Source: JBHENC01 sp051000345
Lineage (GTDB): Bacteria > Acidobacteriota > Blastocatellia > Pyrinomonadales > Pyrinomonadaceae
Direction of reading: 5' to 3'
DNA length: 14,111 nucleotides
NCBI GenBank assembly: GCA_051000345.1
Contig: JBPCOJ010000127.1
Location: 1 to 14,111, forward strand
The first letter of the stretch is position 1, and each line of letters begins with the position of its first letter. Under the pieces are notes generated by a model. The model was not told the origin of the DNA and ran no database searches. It saw nothing but the letters and a program-made list of their open reading frames with translations. This document shows, piece by piece, positions 11,676-14,111 of this stretch. A program made the translations under genes and the position numbers.

Positions 11676-14111
11676 ACGCTGGCAACAAATCAGCCAACTT
11701 TTCCAGTCCGCGCTGGAACGCGAACCACGCGAACGCAACCGCTATTTGCAAGAGGCGTGCGGCGATGATAATTCCTTGCGTCGCCAAGTCGAATCCTTAC
11801 TCGCCGCACACAACAAGGCAGACGATGACGATTTTATTAACTCGCCCGCCGTCGAACGCGCCGCGCCGTTGTTGATGGAAGATGAAGCGACGACGGGCGA
11901 ATTGATCGGTCACTACAAAATCTTGAAGCGCCTCGGCGCAGGCGGAATGGGCGAAGTCTATCTGGCAGAAGATACGCGGCTCGAACGTCACGTCGCGCTC
12001 AAAGTTTTGCTTACCGAAGTGGCTCACCATGAAGACCGCATTCGCCGCTTCATACAGGAAGCAAAAGCCGCATCCGCCTTGAATCACCCGAATATCTTAA
12101 CCGTCTATGAAGTCGGGAACTTTGAAAATTCGCGTTATATCGTCACCGAATTTATCAAAGGCAAAACGCTGCGCGAGCGAATGAAAAGCGAACCGCTCAC
12201 CTTGCGTGAAATGCTCGATGTCGCTTTGCAAATCGCCGCCGCTTTGAACGCCGCGCACGAAGCCGGAATCGTTCACCGCGACATCAAACCGGAAAATATC
12301 ATGCTGCGCGACGACGGTTTGGTGAAAGTTCTCGATTTCGGTCTGGCTAAATTAACCGAGAAGAGAAACGAAGCCGTCGAAGCGGAAGCCGAAACGCGTG
12401 CGCTGGTCAGAACTGCGCCCGGAACGATCATGGGCACCATCAGTTATATGTCGCCGGAACAGGCGCGCGGGCGACAGACGGACGCGCGAACAGACGTTTT
12501 CAGTTTCGGAGTGGTGCTTTACGAAATGCTCGCCGGACAACAGCCGTTTGCAGGCGAGACGATGAGCGATGTCCTGGCGGCGGTTTTGAAAAGCGAACCC
12601 GCGCCGCTCAACGATTTTGTTTCAGACATTCCGAAGGAGTTGGAGAGAATTGTCGGCAGAACGCTACGGAAAAACGCGGACGAGCGTTATCAACACATCA
12701 AAGATTTACTGATTGACCTGCGCGACCTCAAACAAGAGTTGGAGTTTGCCGCGAAACTCGAACGCAGCGCCGCACCGCCAAAAGCAAAGACAAACAGAAC
12801 GTCAGGCGAATCAGATGGGGCGGCGACGATCACGAACATTCAAACCGCGCCAACAATTTCAAGCGCGGAGTATCTCGCAGGCGAAATCAAAAATCATAAA
12901 CTCCCGGCGCTCGTCGCGCTGTTGGTTTTAACGATTGGCATCGCGGCTCTTTACCTTTTCACACGCGGCAATGTTTCAAATCAACAGACAAGCAACGCGC
13001 CGATTGATTCGATTGCCGTGCTGCCGTTTGCCAACGCCGCGCAAGACCCGAACGCCGAATACTTGAGCGACGGCATCAGCGAAAGTTTGATTAACCGCTT
13101 GTCGTTGTTGTCGAATTTGAAGGTGATGTCGAGCAGTTCCGTTTTTCGTTACAAAGGCAAAGAGCAAGACGCGCAAAAAATCGGCAATGAATTGAACGTC
13201 CGCGCCGTGTTGACCGGCAGCGTCAAACAAATCGGTGACCAACTTATTATCAATGTGCGGCTGGACGATGCCAAAGACAGTCATCGTATCTGGGGCGAGC
13301 AGTATATTCGCAAATTCGCGGACATCCTCGCCGTGCAGAGCGCAATCGAGCAGGAAGTTTCAAGCAGCTTGCGTTTGAAGTTGACGGGCGCGGACGAGCA
13401 GAAGTTGACGAAGAACTACACCGCAAACGCGGAAGCCTATCAACTTTATCTTAAAGGGCGATACGAATGGAACAAGCACACGCTGGAAGATTTGCAGAAG
13501 GGCATCGAATACTTTAATCAGGCGATAGAACTTGACCCGAACTATGCGCTGGCTTACTCCGGATTGTCCGCTTCTTACGGCGTGTTGGGCAACAACTATC
13601 TGCCGCCGAACGAGGCTTTCCCTAAATCGAAGGCTTACGCCGCGAAAGCGTTAGCGATTGACGACACGCTTTCCGAAGCGCATACGGGGATGGCTGCGGT
13701 CAATCTGTTTTACGATTGGGACTGGGCGGAAGCCGAAAAGCATTTGCAGCGCGCGCGAATTCTCAATCCTATTGATGCGACTGTAAATGACATATATAGC
13801 GTTTATTGGGATGTGATGGGGCAGCCCGACAAAGCGCTGGCGGAGTCGAAACACGGTCAAGAACTCGACCCACTTTCGCTCTTGATGAACGCGAATCTCG
13901 GAAATGATTTTTACTACACGCGGCAATACGACGAAGCGATAGCGCAATGCGAAAAGACGGTTAATCTAGAGCCGCGCTATTACAACGCTTCTCTTTGTCT
14001 TGGGCAAGCTTACGAGAAGAAGAAAATGTACGGGCAGGCGATTGCGACATTTCAAAAGGGAATGACTCAAGCGGAACGCAATCCGAAACTTCTGGCTTCG
14101 CTCGGACACGC
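11665..14111 (+). CDS. Transmembrane Ser/Thr protein kinase with TolB-like and TPR regions (3' end outside window)
   Basis: 815 complete codons are visible and no stop is reached. ATG at 11665 follows GGAAG (11654-11658) by 6 bases and overlaps the sigma gene by 11 bases, implying coupled translation. An N-terminal segment (1-75, RWQQISQLFQSALEREPRER) is typical of kinases paired with these sigma factors. The kinase domain (about 84-355) has the glycine loop LGAGGMGEVYLAED (90-103), Lys113 in VALKVL, HRDIKPEN (204-211), DFG (224-226) and SPEQ (263-266), so it should be active. A single membrane helix lies at about 412-433. Outside it are a TolB/FlgO-like domain (about 448-545, SIAVLPFAN...EYLSDGISESL) and TPR-type helical repeats (about 590-815). 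The outer part probably senses a signal or protein partner, while the inner kinase may phosphorylate the adjacent sigma factor. Confidence 0.95.
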   Translation, partial: MKPERWQQISQLFQSALEREPRERNRYLQEACGDDNSLRRQVESLLAAHNKADDDDFINSPAVERAAPLLMEDEATTGELIGHYKILKRLGAGGMGEVYLAEDTRLERHVALKVLLTEVAHHEDRIRRFIQEAKAASALNHPNILTVYEVGNFENSRYIVTEFIKGKTLRERMKSEPLTLREMLDVALQIAAALNAAHEAGIVHRDIKPENIMLRDDGLVKVLDFGLAKLTEKRNEAVEAEAETRALVRTAPGTIMGTISYMSPEQARGRQTDARTDVFSFGVVLYEMLAGQQPFAGETMSDVLAAVLKSEPAPLNDFVSDIPKELERIVGRTLRKNADERYQHIKDLLIDLRDLKQELEFAAKLERSAAPPKAKTNRTSGESDGAATITNIQTAPTISSAEYLAGEIKNHKLPALVALLVLTIGIAALYLFTRGNVSNQQTSNAPIDSIAVLPFANAAQDPNAEYLSDGISESLINRLSLLSNLKVMSSSSVFRYKGKEQDAQKIGNELNVRAVLTGSVKQIGDQLIINVRLDDAKDSHRIWGEQYIRKFADILAVQSAIEQEVSSSLRLKLTGADEQKLTKNYTANAEAYQLYLKGRYEWNKHTLEDLQKGIEYFNQAIELDPNYALAYSGLSASYGVLGNNYLPPNEAFPKSKAYAAKALAIDDTLSEAHTGMAAVNLFYDWDWAEAEKHLQRARILNPIDATVNDIYSVYWDVMGQPDKALAESKHGQELDPLSLLMNANLGNDFYYTRQYDEAIAQCEKTVNLEPRYYNASLCLGQAYEKKKMYGQAIATFQKGMTQAERNPKLLASLGH

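Overview
The window looks like chromosomal DNA from an Acidobacteriota bacterium, most likely of the Blastocatellia type. This is inferred from gene style, not from a marker gene. The signs are an ECF sigma factor overlapping a Ser/Thr kinase with TolB-like and TPR regions, a secreted beta-helix/Calx-beta/DUF4214 protein with a Pro-Thr-Pro linker, and a Gram-negative outer-membrane barrel. No tRNA, rRNA, CRISPR array or intact transposase gene is visible.

Layout. 107-952 (+) encodes an exported coiled-coil protein of unknown role. 1038-2233 (+) holds two consecutive XdhC-type genes for molybdenum-hydroxylase maturation, with no hydroxylase genes in view. 2248-2850 (-) is a membrane methyltransferase of the isoprenylcysteine carboxyl methyltransferase type, convergent with the xdhC pair. 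2851-3454 is non-coding and contains a strong bidirectional terminator. 3455-6250 (-) is a large secreted beta-helix/Calx-beta/DUF4214 protein. 6535-7986 (-), directly upstream of it, is an NtrC-family sigma-54 activator. 7987-8520 is a long, repeat-rich, structured intergenic region. 8521-9831 (+) is an MFS exporter. 9845-10091 is a MITE-like element with terminal inverted repeats. 10118-10849 (-) is an outer-membrane beta-barrel protein. 11085-11675 (+) is an ECF sigma factor, overlapped by a transmembrane Ser/Thr kinase that runs off the right edge (11665-14111).

Two regulatory units stand out. First, the gap between the sigma-54 activator and the beta-helix gene holds a good -24/-12 promoter (6371-6386, minus strand). 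Just upstream lie four T-tracts spaced exactly 10 bp apart, which suggests bent DNA. This is the architecture expected if the activator controls the adjacent surface-protein gene. Second, the sigma factor has QTTA where most ECF sigma factors have the acidic DAED motif, and its gene overlaps a kinase gene. This fits activation of the sigma factor by threonine phosphorylation.

No wholly new multi-gene defence or metabolic system is evident. The most checkable new items are the sigma-54 unit, the sigma/kinase pair, the split and internally duplicated XdhC, and the MITE-like element.
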